Below, in pieces: positions 1 through 11,674 of a stretch of 64,000 nt of DNA; positions within the stretch are counted from its first letter, which is position 1, and each line of letters opens with the position of its first letter. The position numbers and the translations under genes are program-made. The notes beneath the pieces were generated by a model. It was not told the origin of the DNA. It saw only the letters and a list, made by a program, of their open reading frames with translations, and ran no database searches. The stretch comes from Delphinus delphis (Eukaryota; Chordata; Mammalia; Artiodactyla; Delphinidae), in the NCBI RefSeq assembly GCF_949987515.2, contig NC_082689.1:6935501-6999500 (forward strand), written 5' to 3'.

Positions 1-374
1 CCTATGTGGTTATTCTATTAACGCCTTCTTCAGACTACTAGCTCTAGGGGTGTTCTTTGTTGCTCAGGAAGGCCCCCCAAGTGCCAGCACACAGAACAAT
101 TTTAAGGTCTCCACTATTTGCTGAGTTAAACTGAATCTGTGAAATAAAGAAAATAACACCTAGCCCATGCTATTCCCACTAGTATTCAATAAATTAACAA
201 TTTTTTTAAAAGATATTCATTGTTAATTGTCTGCCAGATTTGTTTTTATTTGCTATTCTGGCTGCTAGAGATGGAGACTCACCCAGATCAGCTTGAGCTG
301 CGGGTGGAGGGATTCAGGGGGATGGCTACTGGTCAAGATATAAAAAGTGAACAATCAGAAAGACAGAGGTAATC

Positions 375-660
375 ATAAAAGCAACCATTTATTGAATGCT
401 CATAATAAGCCAGGCTCGACGCTAAATAAGCATTGCACAAAGACCACTCCACTTGATTCTATGAGTTATCATCATCATTTTTATTTTACAGATCTGAGAA
501 CTATTATTATCATTTATATTTCGCAGAGATAGAAACTGAGGCTCAGGAACACACACCTAACGTTTACTGTCACCACTCGTTACCCAAGAACTAGTATTTT
601 CCCTATTTACAGATAAGGAAACCAAGTCTTAAGAGGTTTGGAGACTTGTTCGTGACATCA
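375..660 (-). repeat. MIR SINE, reverse orientation
   Basis: Old, diverged MIR read in reverse: 'catttattgaatgctcataataagccaggc' type text, then 'tttacagat...gaaactgaggctc', the reverse complement of the MIR 3' half. Confidence 0.65.
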
Positions 661-711
661 AAGTTTAGACTCTTAAATACTGCTACATACTAGCTTTAAA
701 AAAACCTTTTA

Positions 712-920
712 GGGACTTCTCTGGTGGTCCAGTGGTTAAGAATCCATCTTGCAATGCAAGGGATGCCACTTCCATCCCTGGTCAGGGAACTAAGATCCCA
801 CATGCCTCGGGGCAACTAAGCCCGCGAGCCACAACTAGAGAGAGGACCACGTGCCACAACGAAAGATCCCACATACTGCAACTAAGACCCGACACAGTCA
901 AAAAATAAATAAATATTTAA
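712..920 (+). repeat. CHR/Bov-tA type tRNA SINE
   Basis: The head GGGACTTCTCTGGTGGTCC is followed by the tRNA-derived B-box-like region and the 'gcaactaag' body. It ends in an A-rich (AAAT)n tail. Confidence 0.85.
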
Positions 921-939
921 GAAAACAAAAAACAAAAAC

Positions 940-1521
940 TTTAATACCACTTCACACCCATTAGGATAGCTATAATCAAAAAGATAAAACAACTGAGGAC
1001 ATGGAGAAACTGGAACCCTCATACCTTACTGGTGGAAATGTAAAATAGTGCAGTCACTTTGGAAAACAGTATGGCAGTTTCTCAAAGACTAAGCATAGAG
1101 TTACCATGTGACCCAGCAAACCTACTCCTAGGTACATATCCACCAGAAATGAAACATATGTACACACAGAAATATGTACATAAATGTTCACAGCAGCATT
1201 ATCCAGAATAGCCAAAAAGTGAAAATAACCCAAATGCCCAGCAACAGATGAATGTAAATAAAACGTAGTAAATCCATACAACGGTATATTACTCAGCAGT
1301 AAAACGAAAAGAAGTACTGGCACAGGCTACAACATGGATGAATTTTGAACACATTTTACTAAGTGAAAGAAACCAGACACAAAAGGTACATACTACATAT
1401 TATATTTATGTGAGATGTCCAGAATCAGCAAATCCACAAAATAGAAAGCAGACTAGCAGTTGCCTAGGGTTGAGAGAGTTGGGAAAAAACGGGGAGTAAA
1501 TGCTAATGGTTATGGGTTTCT
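940..1521 (+). mobile_element. L1 3' end, first part (interrupted)
   Basis: Text typical of the end of a mammalian L1: 'cacccattaggatagcta', 'ggagaaactggaaccctcat', 'catgtgacccagcaa'. A SINE at 1522-1826 splits it, and it resumes at 1837. No intact ORF remains. Confidence 0.75.
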
Positions 1522-1826
1522 ATCTTTTTTGGTTGCGTTGGGTCTTCATTGCTGCACGTGGGCTTTCTCTAGTTGTGGTGCACAGGCTTCTCCTTGCAGT
1601 GGCTTCTCCTGTTTCGGAGCATGGGCTCTAGGTGCACGGGCTTCAGTAGTTGTGGCATGTGGGCTCAGTAGTTGTGGCTCGAGGGCTCTAGAGCGCAGGC
1701 TCAGTAGTTGTGGCATGCGGGCTTAGTTGCTCTGCGGCATGTGGGATCTTCCTGGACCAGGGATCAAACCCGTGTCCCCTGTATTGGCAAGCGGATTCTT
1801 AACCACTGTGCCACCAGGGAAGTCCC
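1522..1826 (-). repeat. CHR SINE, reverse, inside an L1
   Basis: Reverse-oriented full-length CHR SINE ending in CCACCAGGGAAGTCCC. A 10-bp target-site duplication, ATGGGTTTCT, flanks it at 1512-1521 and 1827-1836, so it landed in the older L1. Confidence 0.9.
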
Positions 1827-1836
1827 ATGGGTTTCT

Positions 1837-1975
1837 TTTTGGGGTGATGAAAATGTTCTAAAACTGACTGTGGTAATGATTACACAACCGTAAATATACT
1901 AAAAAACACTGAACTGTACACTTTAAATGAGTGAGCTGTACGGTATGTGAATTTTATCTTAGTAAAGCTGTTTTT
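1837..1975 (+). mobile_element. L1 3' end, second part
   Basis: Continues the L1 after the nested SINE: 'gggtgatgaaaatgttctaa', 'cactgaactgtacacttt', 'atgtgaattttatctta', as in L1 3' tails. Confidence 0.7.
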
Positions 1976-2079
1976 TAAGTATTTTACAACTTGAACATTT
2001 TACTTAATTTCTACTAGTCTTCATTTCACAATGGAAAAAATACTTTGTTTAAATTTGAAATTAAGAATATAAGCACTTT

Positions 2080-2296
2080 GGGCTTCCCTGGTGGCGCAGT
2101 GGTTGAGAGTCCGCCTGCCGATGCAGGGGACACGGGTTCGTGCCCCGGTCCGGGAGGATCCCACATGCCACGGACCAGCTGGGTCCGTGAGCCATAGCTG
2201 CTGAGCATGCGCGTCCGGAGCCTGTGCTCCGCAACGGGAGAGGCCACAGCAGTGAGAGGCCCGCGTACCGCAAAAAAAAAAAAAAAAAAAAAAAAA
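2080..2296 (+). repeat. CHR SINE, young copy with 17-bp duplication
   Basis: Complete element from GGGCTTCCCTGGTGGCGCAG to a pure poly(A) tail. The perfect target-site duplication at 2063-2079 and 2297-2313 (AAGAATATAAGCACTTT) indicates a fairly recent insertion. Confidence 0.95.
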
Positions 2297-2520
2297 AAGA
2301 ATATAAGCACTTTAATGCACAAAGCCAAAAATGTTAACTTTTTAAAAATTTTTAAATAAATTAAGCTCCATCTTAACTGATAAGGCTTCACAGAATCACA
2401 CTGTTCTCTACTCAGATTTCAAAATACCTTATAATGTGTTCATAAGCTAATTTACCAGTGTATTAGTTCCATTTTCTTTTTTCCACACTAGCTACGTGGT
2501 CCTATAAAATCACTACTGTG

Positions 2521-2731
2521 GGGCTTCCCTGGTGGCGCAGTGGTTGAGAGTCCACCTGCCGATGCAGGGGACAAGGGTTTGTGCCCCAGTCTGGGAAGAT
2601 CCCACATGCCACGGAGCGGCTAGGCCCGTGAGCCGTGGCCGCTGAGCCTGCGCGTCCGGAGCCTGTGCTCCGCAACGGGAGAGGCCACAACAGCGAGAGG
2701 CCCGCTTACCGCAAAAAAAAAAAAAAAAAAA
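2521..2731 (+). repeat. CHR SINE, young copy with 15-bp duplication
   Basis: Same subfamily as the copy at 2080 and nearly identical to it. The target-site duplication AAAATCACTACTGTG lies at 2506-2520 and 2732-2746. Confidence 0.95.
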
Positions 2732-2987
2732 AAAATCACTACTGTGTACTATGGTAAGGAAATGAAATGAAGTAATGTGTTTGCTGGGGACAGTTGGAAC
2801 ATATGAAAATATCAGATGTACATGAAATTCTAAACTAATAAACAACCATCTAAAGTCTATACACATCAAATTTTCAGAGACTTTCCCCATCAAAGACTTG
2901 GGAAAAAGTTTTAAAAGAACCTCACGAATAAAGATTTTTTTTGGCGTTTGGTAAGGCTTCTCTTTACACATGTCCTTATGGCCTTGT

Positions 2988-3152
2988 TCCTCAAAGTCTG
3001 GTCCATGACCAGCAGCAGCAGCATCTCCTGAGAGGTGATAAATGCAGAACCTCTAGCCCCACTCCAGACCTACTCAACCAGAATCTGCATTTTAACAAGA
3101 TCCCGAGGGGACGTGTCTGCACATGAAAATTCGAGAAGCACTGTCATAAGAT
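2988..3152 (+). repeat. MER5A-like hAT element
   Basis: Matches the familiar MER5A layout: 'cctcaaagtctggtccatgaccagcagcagcagcatc'-type start, 'ccactccagacctact', 'aatctgcattttaaca', and 'cgagaagcactgtc' at the end. It is diverged. Confidence 0.65.
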
Positions 3153-4483
3153 ACTTCCTTTTCTTTTTCCATTAAGACAGCTCTAGCTTGCACTGGACTA
3201 ATGTTTCAAAAACTTGACATACATACAGCTCTGGTCCTGGGCCAGCTTGTCCTCAGTTCCATTCCTCACTCTTCTGCTCTACTCCAAATTGCTGATCCCT
3301 GCAGGCTGGGTTTCCCAGGCAGGAGGGGGCATGGGGTGAGTCTCCAGGAGCAGCTGTGTCCTTCCAAGCCTCCAGCCCACGCCAGATGACCCATGGTGGT
3401 TCCAGCCTCTGGTGAGTCGTAGTTGTTCCTGATATGCTGCCTCCCGGCTTGTCTTCCAGCTTCCTGTTTGCTGCCTCATCGCAGGGTTACCTCACTGCCC
3501 ACTGTTTGCATTCTCAATTCTTCAGCACCTGTGTGACCACTCCCCATTGAACTCCCTCTGTTTTGAATACTTAAAGTGGGTCGTTCCTTTTTGGACTCAG
3601 AATGATACCCCATACCATTCTGGATATTTCCCCTGTGCACCACATATACCAGAGGAATTTTCTGAATGGCTTATCTGCTTTAAAAGGGGGAGTGGGGAAG
3701 GGAGGTTGGGAGCTACCACACACACAGTAAACCTCACATTCCACCAATCTCTAACAACCCAAAAGAAAACTCAACCTTAAGCTATTTGTACAGCAGATGT
3801 GACTGTATTCAGAAACTCAAGTCCTCGGGGTGTATTTTTAACACTCTACCCATCACTCCTCAGCCAGAACAGCTGGTGTAACAGCTATTGTTTTAAGAGG
3901 GGAAAAAAAGACTCCTTAAGAACAGAATTCTGGACAAACAGTGGAATCTCTGAGAGATCAAATCTTAATAACAGTTGTAAATCACATGATCCACCCTATA
4001 CTGGGCACACACCATGCTTGAGGACCAAGCAACAGGTGAGAACAACTCCTATCAGTACCATTTAGGGCTACTTGGAGATCTTTCTAAAAGCACCTCTGAC
4101 CCATCACTCTCAGGCTCTGAATAATCCTTAGTGGCTCCCTCTTGCCCAAGGCCACAAACTCAACTCCAGGGCTATCCTTTCAAAATCCAGCCTGATCTAC
4201 CTTTCCAGCCTCTTCCTCATTCCTCTCAATCTGACCCACTCACCCTCTGACCATTCCCAGGTGTGCCTAAACCTGTAGATACAACATTCAACTAGGTGGA
4301 AAGTCCCTCTTTCCTTACTTAGCCTGACAAACTCTTTCCCGCAAGATCCTGCCTCCCAGGGTAGCTGGAGTCTCAGTCCTCTAAGCTTCCACAGCACTTA
4401 CTACATCATACTGTCACATGGACAGATGTCCACCTCCTACAGGCTGGGAACCCCGAAATGGAGAAACTGCCTTCCATCTTGGG

Positions 4484-4700
4484 ATCCTGACCATAGCTCA
4501 GATCCAGATCCAAGCTACTACCAGTGACACCCTGGGCAAGACACTTACCCTCTCCACCTCCAATTCCGTAAGAAGGGAATGACAGACAACACCCACCACG
4601 GTGGGTTATCACCAGTGCTAATGAGTTAACCCATGGAAAGTGCCGTAAACTTAGCCCAAGAAAAGTGCCTGGCACACAGTAAGCACTGGAGAATTGCTAG
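4484..4700 (+). repeat. MIR SINE
   Basis: Diverged MIR: 'gacaccctgggcaagacacttacc', 'aagtgcctggcacacagtaagca', the standard MIR core and LINE-like tail. Confidence 0.6.
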
Positions 4701-5179
4701 CGTTATAATTACTACTATTACTGTTATACCTGGAACAAAGGAGGTGTTCAATACCTATGTGCTGAATAACTGGAGCACTTCACAGTAAAACTGTTTGTAA
4801 CATTGGGACAAAAGGTTACCCCATCCCAGGTATCAGAGGCTGACATAAGATTAAGAAACGGCTCCCACGGTAAAAGTACCAGCTGAACTCACTGGCCCTG
4901 GAGGAAAAGCGCACTGCAGCGGGATGAGATAGTCTGTGCCAGCTGGATCTGCCCAGGCTGCCCACAGACCCAGTCTGCCCTCAGCCACCTGTCCAACCAC
5001 CTGCCTGAGGAAGCCGTGTGCTAACACAGAGGGCTCACCTGCAGCAAAACCCAAAAGCAGTTTGCAACAGAAACCGCAATGGGAAAACAAAGGGTGCAAC
5101 TTTACTCCTGCAGAAAGGAAATGCGTCTTTCTGCAGCTAATACTTCGCGTCTGGAGTTCTCCACCGAGAGTGAGATGCC

Positions 5180-6130
5180 AAGCGGGTGCGCAGCCAGGGA
5201 CAGCCCCCCTCTCCCCGCTTTCCCGAGGAGGGAGAGAGAGACGGTCACGGGACCTGCCCTTTCCCGCACGAAAATCCACGCGAGGGGAAGGAAGAGCCCC
5301 ACACCTGGGTCCAATCGGATTTCTCAGGGGCCACAGGTGAGTGCAGAGCACCCAGCGAGAAACAGCCCGATCTGTCCTCAGAAATGTGCAGAACCCGGGT
5401 CGGGGAGCGCTCGCCGGCCGGACGCAGCCAGGAGTCCCCATTTCTGGTGCGCTCGCCCCCCAGCCTGCAGGCCTGTCCCTCCCGGTCCTCGCGGCACGGG
5501 GCTTCCTCGCGGCCCGCCCCGCCAAGCGCCCTGCCGGCCCGGCCCCGCGCGGCGCCCACCTGCTCCCCGGCCCGGGGGTCCCCGCGCCGCCCCGCCGGGA
5601 GGCGCGCTCAGCCCCGGGCGCCTGGTCCGTTACCCCGCGGAGCGCGCTCCGTCCGAGCAGCGGCGCCCGGCGGGACCCTAGGCCGGGCCGGGCCGGGCCT
5701 GGGCGGCTGCTCGGGCCGAACTGCGGGCCTCACGGGGCTGCCGCGGCGTGAGGGGCGCGCGCCCGGGCCGCCGCCGCGGGCTCACCTTCTGGCGGATCTG
5801 GCCCGACGTGGACACCTTGCGGATGAGCTTCTGCGGGGAGCCGGGCTCCGCCTCGGGCTCGCTGTCGGACGACTCCTCAGGCGGCGGCGGCGGAGGCGGC
5901 TGCGGCGGACCCGGCTGAGGGGCACCCGCCGCCGCCGCCATGCTGCCGGGCCAGCGCGCGCACAGCGGGCGGGGGCGGGGCCGGGGCCGGGGCCGAGCCG
6001 GGCTGGGGGGCGGGGCCCGGAGGGGCGGGGCCTGGACCGCTGTCTCCAGCTCCGCCCCTCCGCGCCCCCTGCCGGCCGCGCGCGCAGCCGGAGGTGGCGC
6101 CCCTGCCGGGCGTCTCTTCGCCCCCACCGG
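5180..6130. promoter_or_regulatory. DGKD: CpG island / DGKD promoter region
   Basis: A dense run of G+C and CpG, in sharp contrast to the AT-rich flanks, surrounds the DGKD start codon. Upstream of the ATG in the direction of transcription, 5960-6035 holds repeated GGGGCGGGG/GGGGCCGGGG boxes of the Sp1/KLF type. No TATA box is visible. This fits a CpG-island promoter with dispersed start sites. The exact transcription start cannot be read from the sequence. Confidence 0.8.
5786..5941 (-). CDS. DGKD: Diacylglycerol kinase delta, first coding exon (long isoform)
   Basis: The ATG at 5939-5941 opens a 52-codon exon ([11 protein letters not shown], a run of nine prolines broken only by one [17 protein letters not shown], ending SGQIRQK) and stops in phase 0 at a GTGAGC donor (5780-5785). 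The protein text matches the N-terminus I know for the long DGK-delta isoform. The start context (GCAGCATGG, A at -3 and G at +4) is strong. DGK-delta is a type II diacylglycerol kinase that phosphorylates diacylglycerol to phosphatidic acid. Its PH domain, paired C1 domains, catalytic domain and SAM domain lie in later exons outside the window. This exon encodes only the low-complexity proline- and acid-rich leader. Human has P where this reads Q at residue 9, as far as I recall. Confidence 0.92.
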
Positions 6131-7344
6131 TGGTGTCAGAACCACAGGTTTTAGCAACTGTTTCTTTTCTTCCTGGGACACAATTTGTATGGGGTTTTTT
6201 ATTTTTGTGTTCACTCTTTTTCATCTTTAATGTTCCCCTTCAAGAATGTAAGTGACCTCCAGGCGGCTCGGGACTGTCTTTCTTGCCCTGCATCGTGTCT
6301 CCAGCATCTAAAGCAGCGTCTGGCATTTAGTAGTTAGTTGCACGACGAACAGTTCGAGGAGTGGGTGAATGCATGCATGAATGCAGAAAAGAAAGTACTT
6401 GGACAGGCCTGTGGGATGCCGGAACAGGGATACACAGTTCCATCCGAGAAGGCTTCCTGGAGAAAAAGATAAAGTGAGACGGAAAATGTGAGCAGGAGTT
6501 ATCCCTAACCGGGGACCCCTGTTCCAGGCCAAGAGATGAGATTGTGCAAAGACCTGGAGGCAAGAAAGCACATATCTCTGGAAAAAAGGGAAACTGTAGC
6601 CTAAAGGAAGGAAAATACTTGAAGAGATGAGCCTGGGGGCGGGCAGGTCAGACTGGGCCTTTGTAAACCTGATAAGGGGGTTGGTCTTTTAGGCTGAGTC
6701 CTGAAGGCAACAGGAAGCCCTTGAGCCATCTCGACCCTGGGCGGGGCTAAGTGACAAAGCTGAGGACTGTGATCCAGGCTTTGAAGCAATCGGGGCAGGT
6801 GGCTGCCCTGGATTACTGGGAGGGGCTGGGGAGACAGAGAAGTGGACTTCGGAGGGTAGCTGGAGGAGAGGCAGAGGCAATTTGGGATAAGCCCCTCCTT
6901 CCCAGCTAAGACAGCTGGAGGAGAGGGAGTGAAATTGGAGGTGAGTTTTTGCTGCCCTATGGGACCTCCAGGTGGAGAAGGGTTTGGTGCCACCTGAGAA
7001 GGGCAAATCCTCTTTAAAGACCCTATCTCCAGATACAGCCACATTCTGAGGTACTAAGGGGCTGCACAATTTTCCCCTTGCCCTTTCAAAGGGCTGCTCC
7101 TAGAGACACAGTGGCTCCTGTCCTGCCTGCGGGTCAGCACACTCTGGCCCCCACTGCACTGGGCAATGCTTTCCAGAGGCAAGATAAGTGAGACGCCCCC
7201 CCCCCCCAGGGGCCACAGAGGAGCATCTGGTGTGGGGACATGGCCAGGGGAATGGATACACTGCCAGGACAGAGTATATCAGGGCCTAATGCAGGAACAC
7301 TCTGGGACACGCTGGAGACCCCTGGTGAACCCAGCTGTGCAGCC

Positions 7345-7490
7345 CAGTGCTGTAGCCACTAGCCACATGTGGCTACTTCGATTTCAAGTTCAATTAATTA
7401 AAATTAAATTTTCAGTTCCTTGGTCACAGTAGCCACATTTCAGCTGCATGTGGCTTAGCAGCTACCACATGGGACAGCACAAATAGAGAA
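7345..7490. repeat. Palindromic DNA-transposon-like element
   Basis: The ends mirror each other: 'gtagccactagccacatgtggct' at the left and 'gcatgtggcttagcagctacc' at the right, around an AT-rich centre (AATTAATTAAAATTAAAT). This is an old mammalian non-autonomous element whose family name I cannot assign. Confidence 0.5.
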
Positions 7491-7794
7491 GATTTCCATC
7501 ATCGCAGAAAGTTCCGCAATGCAGGACAGTGACGGCTCCTGTATACTGCCCGCCGGCCACACCCCAGACACTTGACCAGCGACTCTCGTCCACACACATG
7601 TCCCCCAGAGCAAGCTTGATGGTCTCATTCTAGAGATGAAGACCTGAGGTTCAGATACGTCTCCCAAGGAATTCATGAGAGGCAGAATTTCAACTTGGAC
7701 TACATGATTCCCAAGTCCTTGACCCTTCAGGGTTAGGCCTCCCAGGAAGCTGAGGCTCGAAGGAGCTCAGAGGAAGAAAGAGGAGAGAAGGGTC

Positions 7795-8232
7795 TTGTTA
7801 TGGGCTGACTTGTGTCCCCCCTCCCAACATTCATACGTTGAAGTCCTAATCCTCTAGTACCTAAGAATGTGGCCGTATTTGGAGACAGGTAGGTAATCAA
7901 GTTAAGGAGGTAATCAAGTTAAAATGAGGTAATTTTAAGGAGGTAATCAAGTTAAAATGAGACCATTAGGATGGGCCCTAATCCAATACAACCGGTGTCC
8001 TTACATCAATAAGAAGACATTTGGACGCAGACAGGCTCCAAGGGAAGACCATGTGAAGACACACAGAGAAGTCATCTGCGAGAAAAGGATAGAGGCCTCA
8101 GAAGAATCTGACCCTGCCGACACCTTGATCTCAGACTTCTGGTCTCCAGAATTGTGAGAAAATAAATTTCTGTTGTTTAGGCCCCCAGGTCTGTGGTACC
8201 TTGTTATGACAGCAAGGAGCTGGCTAATAAGG
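7795..8232 (+). mobile_element. MLT1-type solo LTR (ERVL-MaLR)
   Basis: It starts TGTTATGGGCTGACTTGTG and contains 'tatttggagacagg', 'gggccctaatccaata', 'ccatgtgaagacac' and 'accttgatctcagacttc'. It ends 'aaataaatttctgttgtttagg' ... 'ctaataagg'. These are the landmarks of an MLT1 LTR. No internal retroviral genes flank it. An internal duplicated block (7890-7961) is unusual. Confidence 0.75.
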
Positions 8233-8675
8233 GCACAGAGGGGAGGGTGTCCTGCATCTCCATGGAGATTGGTGATTTTTGTATCAATTAATTACAATGT
8301 AGTGTGATACATAAGTGTAAAAATCTAAGGGTGTTATGGGGGGAGGGACGGTACAGCAGGAGAAAAAGTTATAACTCTGCCGGAGGTGTCAGGGGAGCCT
8401 CTCCAGAGGACGGATTACCCCAGCCTGGTTTGGAGATTTGAACTGAAAGGCGAGGGGATGGAGGGAATTTTCCAGGAAAATACAAAAAGGCAGGAGACTA
8501 CTAGGCGAGTTGGGAGGATGACGGGGATTTGCATTTGCTGCTGAGCCACTGGTCAGGTGGTGGGGAGCCTGGAAGGTGAGCTGCACCAGGACTCAAAGCA
8601 GCCTCTGTTTGACTCAGGAGCAAGGACGTTATCCTCTGGGCACCAGAGCCACTGAAGGGTTTTTGCAAAGCAGAG

Positions 8676-8833
8676 GAGGGTTCGATCCCTGGTCGGGGAA
8701 CTAGATCCCGCATGCATGCCGCAAGAGTTCTCATGCCTCAACTAAGAGTCTGCATGCCACAACTAAAGATCCCATGTGCTGCAACTAAGACCTGGTGCAG
8801 CCTAAATAAATAAATATTTTAAAAAATAAAATA
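8676..8833 (+). repeat. tRNA SINE, 5'-truncated
   Basis: Lacks the head and starts near 'ggttcgatccctggtcggggaac', then gives the usual 'catgccacaactaaagatccc' body and an (AAAT)n tail. Confidence 0.8.
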
Positions 8834-9289
8834 AAGTGACTTACCAATCAAGGCAATGCCGATTTGGGCCAGAACCGAGGAGGTAGTTGTGGAGGTGGAG
8901 AGAGGAGGTGACAGACAGAAGACGTAGTAGAGGGAAGAATAGGGACCAGGTTCTCCCTGGCAGGAGATTAGGGAGCGGGGCAAGTCGGAATGCCTCCCAG
9001 ATACGGGGCTTTCCAGGGAAGAACGCCCCACTGAGCACAGTAGGCCTAGAGGAGAAGATGAACTTGGTTTGGAGCAAACAGCTTGAGATGCCTGGGTGTG
9101 CTGTTGCCTATGCCCGTTAGATGCTCAGGGGATACCAGGGTTCCAGAATCCATCATTTTAGAGGCAAAAAGCCAAGGGCATGAACGTGAACGCAAGGGAG
9201 AGTTGGGAGGCAGAGATTGTGGCTGAATAGGAGTCTATTTGCAATTATGAAAAAGTACTAGAAATTGTCACAGCCAAGAGAAGCCTAAG

Positions 9290-9552
9290 GGAATGTGATG
9301 ACTAAATGTCATGTGGGATCCTGGAACAGAAAAAGGACATTAGGTAAAAACTAAGGAAATCTGAATAAAGAATGGGCTTTAGTTTAATAATAATACGTAA
9401 ATATTGATTCATTCAGTGTGGCAAATGCACCATCCTAATGTAAGATGTTAATAATTTAGAGGAAACTGGGTATGGGGGAACTCACTGTACTTTCTTTGCA
9501 ACTTTTCTGTAAATCTGAAACTATTTGAAAATAAAAAGTATATTTTTAAAAA
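9290..9552 (+). mobile_element. L1 3' terminal fragment
   Basis: Text typical of an old L1 3' UTR: 'gaggaaactgggtatggggg', 'cttttctgtaaatctgaaac', ending in AAATAAAAAGTA and an A-rich tail. Confidence 0.65.
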
Positions 9553-10444
9553 GATTATTAGGCTTAGTAAGAACTATATTATGTTCTTAAATCAGAGGAA
9601 CATAACTGCCATATTTTCTCTGATGAGCAAAGAAGCCTTTGTGTTCTCTGGTGGCTGCAGAGTACTGTTCCCTTGGAGACCACCCCCAAGGTGGCACGCC
9701 TGTAAGCGCACATTCACCCGTACCTCCTTATGCAATGAGTCACGCTGTGAATCATCTCTAACAATATGCTGCTCCCGAGTTTACCCCACCTTAAGGGCAT
9801 ATCAAGGTGGTAGTAATAACACACTTCATATCCAACCTAATCTTTCTTCTCGACCTGTCAATGTAGAAGTGCACCTCCTGTCAAAAAGAACCGCTTCACG
9901 TTAGAATAGATAAAGGATGCACTTGAAAACATGGGAATTATCTTATTTTATCCTGAACTGCGGTTATGATTGACATCTGGAGCAGGACATTGCTTTACTG
10001 TGTGCGACATGTAGTTCCCCTGGCCCCCAGGACCTGTGTCAACCAAATACCACCCCCAAACATTTCCAAGTGCACCCAGCTTCCGCCCCCTCCCTGCCCA
10101 CCCCCCAAGCATAAGTAAACTAAACCCTTAGGGTTGTGATATTAGACTGGGAGGCAAGCAGTGAAAAATGTTAAAGGAATAGGAAAACAGACACTCTAAA
10201 AAGAAGTTATCTACACGCGATAAAATTGTAGAGAACTAAATACACACACACGAATACAAGTGAAAAGGGGGGAAATCTGAAAAAGATGGGTGGATTACAG
10301 CTACATGTGAATCTATAATTATCTCAATAATATTTTCAACTTAAAAAATAACTTAAGGGCAGCCATTGTTGAATCATAAATGCTCCGACAGCGCCCCTCC
10401 CCCAGACTCTCATATACACATTCAGCAACAAAAGGTGAGCAAAG

Positions 10445-10551
10445 GAAATTCCCTGGCGGTCCAGTGGTTAGGACTCTGAGCTTCCACTGCAGGGGGCATG
10501 GGTTCAATCCCTAGTCAGGGAACCAAGATCCCGCATGCCACACAGTGTAGC

Positions 10552-10589
<38 letters not shown>
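10445..10589 (+). repeat. Short tRNA SINE (Bov-tA-like)
   Basis: Short form with a head like 'ttccctggcggtccagtgg', 'gggttcaatccc' and a long poly(A). The target-site duplication GGTGAGCAAAG lies at 10434-10444 and 10590-10600. Confidence 0.9.
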
Positions 10590-10591
<2 letters not shown>

Positions 10592-10613
10592 TGAGCAAAG
10601 TTCTGGTTGTTAT

Positions 10614-10795
10614 AGACTCAGGGAAACCAGAGTTTAAGTCTTGACTCCAACTCTCACTAGCTGTGTGACCTTGGGTAAGGTACATAACCTCTCTGAACTG
10701 CAGTTTCCTCATCTAACAAATGGGAAGCATGGTTGGAATGATTAGATGTAACAGGTGAAGTGCCTAGCACAAGGCAGGTGCCCAGGAAATAGCAG
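10614..10795 (+). repeat. MIR SINE
   Basis: Well-preserved MIR core: 'ctagctgtgtgaccttgggtaa', 'cctctctgaactgcagtttcc', 'gtgcctagcac'. Confidence 0.75.
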
Positions 10796-11544
10796 GGACC
10801 CGTACTTCTCCTTTGGTTGCAGGTTGCAGAACTTTGCCCCAAGTTCTCAGCTGCCGCTTTCTCCATGCAGCACCCTCAGCTCCTTTGCACCCTGTTTCTC
10901 CCACTGCACCTACCTAGAAAACCCTGGGCTGCACCTCCAACCTGCACACGGGACATCCTGCCTTCCGACGCCAGAGCAGACACAACGCCTCTAGTGCGCA
11001 GGCCCAGCCGAGCTGAGGTTCCATGTCCTGTTCGGGGCAGCGGCTGCTCACTTCCTGCTCACACCCGCACGCCCTTGTAGGGGCGGCCAGCTGCAGATCG
11101 TAAACTAGCCAGCACGCGAAAGCCAGGCGTTTTGGTACCAGAATAACCTGGAGGGCCAGGGCTGTCCTGACCTCTGCTCTCCAGGGACTGGCCTTCCAGC
11201 TCTTCTCTCTGGCTCTCACACCCGCACAAAGGTCTGACCTATTCCTGCCCACCCTGACTTAGGATATCCTGGGGTCAAGCAATGCAGGAACCAACTGGCT
11301 GATCCTCTCACCGGGCCCTGCCAGGCAGACTCCCAAGTCCCTGGCTTGCCCGGCATCTCGGGCGGGAGCCAACCACAGCCAACCTGTGGGCTTGTGGGGT
11401 AGGAGGGCAGCAGACGGGCTCAGATTCCCAGAGGAGCATGCCGCCCTCCCTGAGTATCCTGAGAGAGGGGTGTGGCTGGAGTGGAAGCCTGCCGATGGGA
11501 AAATCGTGTCTTACCCTGCAAACCCACAGCTTTTCGCCTGTATT

Positions 11545-11674
11545 TTTTTCTTAATTTTTTTTTGGCCGCATCACGCAGCCTGCAGGATCTCAGTTCCCTG
11601 ACCAGGGATGGAACCCGTGCCCCCTGCGCTGGAAGTGCAGAGTCTTAACCACCGGACAGCCAGGGAAGCCCCGT
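11545..11674 (-). repeat. Short tRNA SINE, reverse
   Basis: Reverse-oriented short element ending 'ccggacagccagggaagcccc'. The target-site duplication GCCTGTATT lies at 11536-11544 and 11675-11683. Confidence 0.9.

Larger units (their letters stand above)
1..5785 (-). other. DGKD: DGKD intron 1 (part)
   Basis: No coding exon is recognisable here. The stretch lies downstream of the DGKD first exon in the direction of transcription, so it is read as intron 1, which continues beyond the window. It holds two MIR copies, an interrupted L1 3' end, four CHR/Bov-tA SINEs and a MER5A copy. About 3160-4480 shows nothing I can assign. Confidence 0.8.

Noticed and set aside
1460..1893. Frames reading SCGAQAS, LSSCGARA and similar
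   Set aside because: These peptides recur wherever a CHR SINE lies (1522, 31641, 36263, 38268, 62556). They are translations of the SINE.
2080..2160. tRNA-like promoter boxes in the SINE heads
   Set aside because: The SINEs derive from tRNA-Glu and keep A/B-box-like text, but no complete cloverleaf or anticodon arm is preserved, so no tRNA gene is called.
5186..6154. 322-codon plus-strand open frame across the CpG island
   Set aside because: It is antisense to the DGKD first exon and made of arginine, proline and glycine runs forced by high GC. No domain or plausible start.
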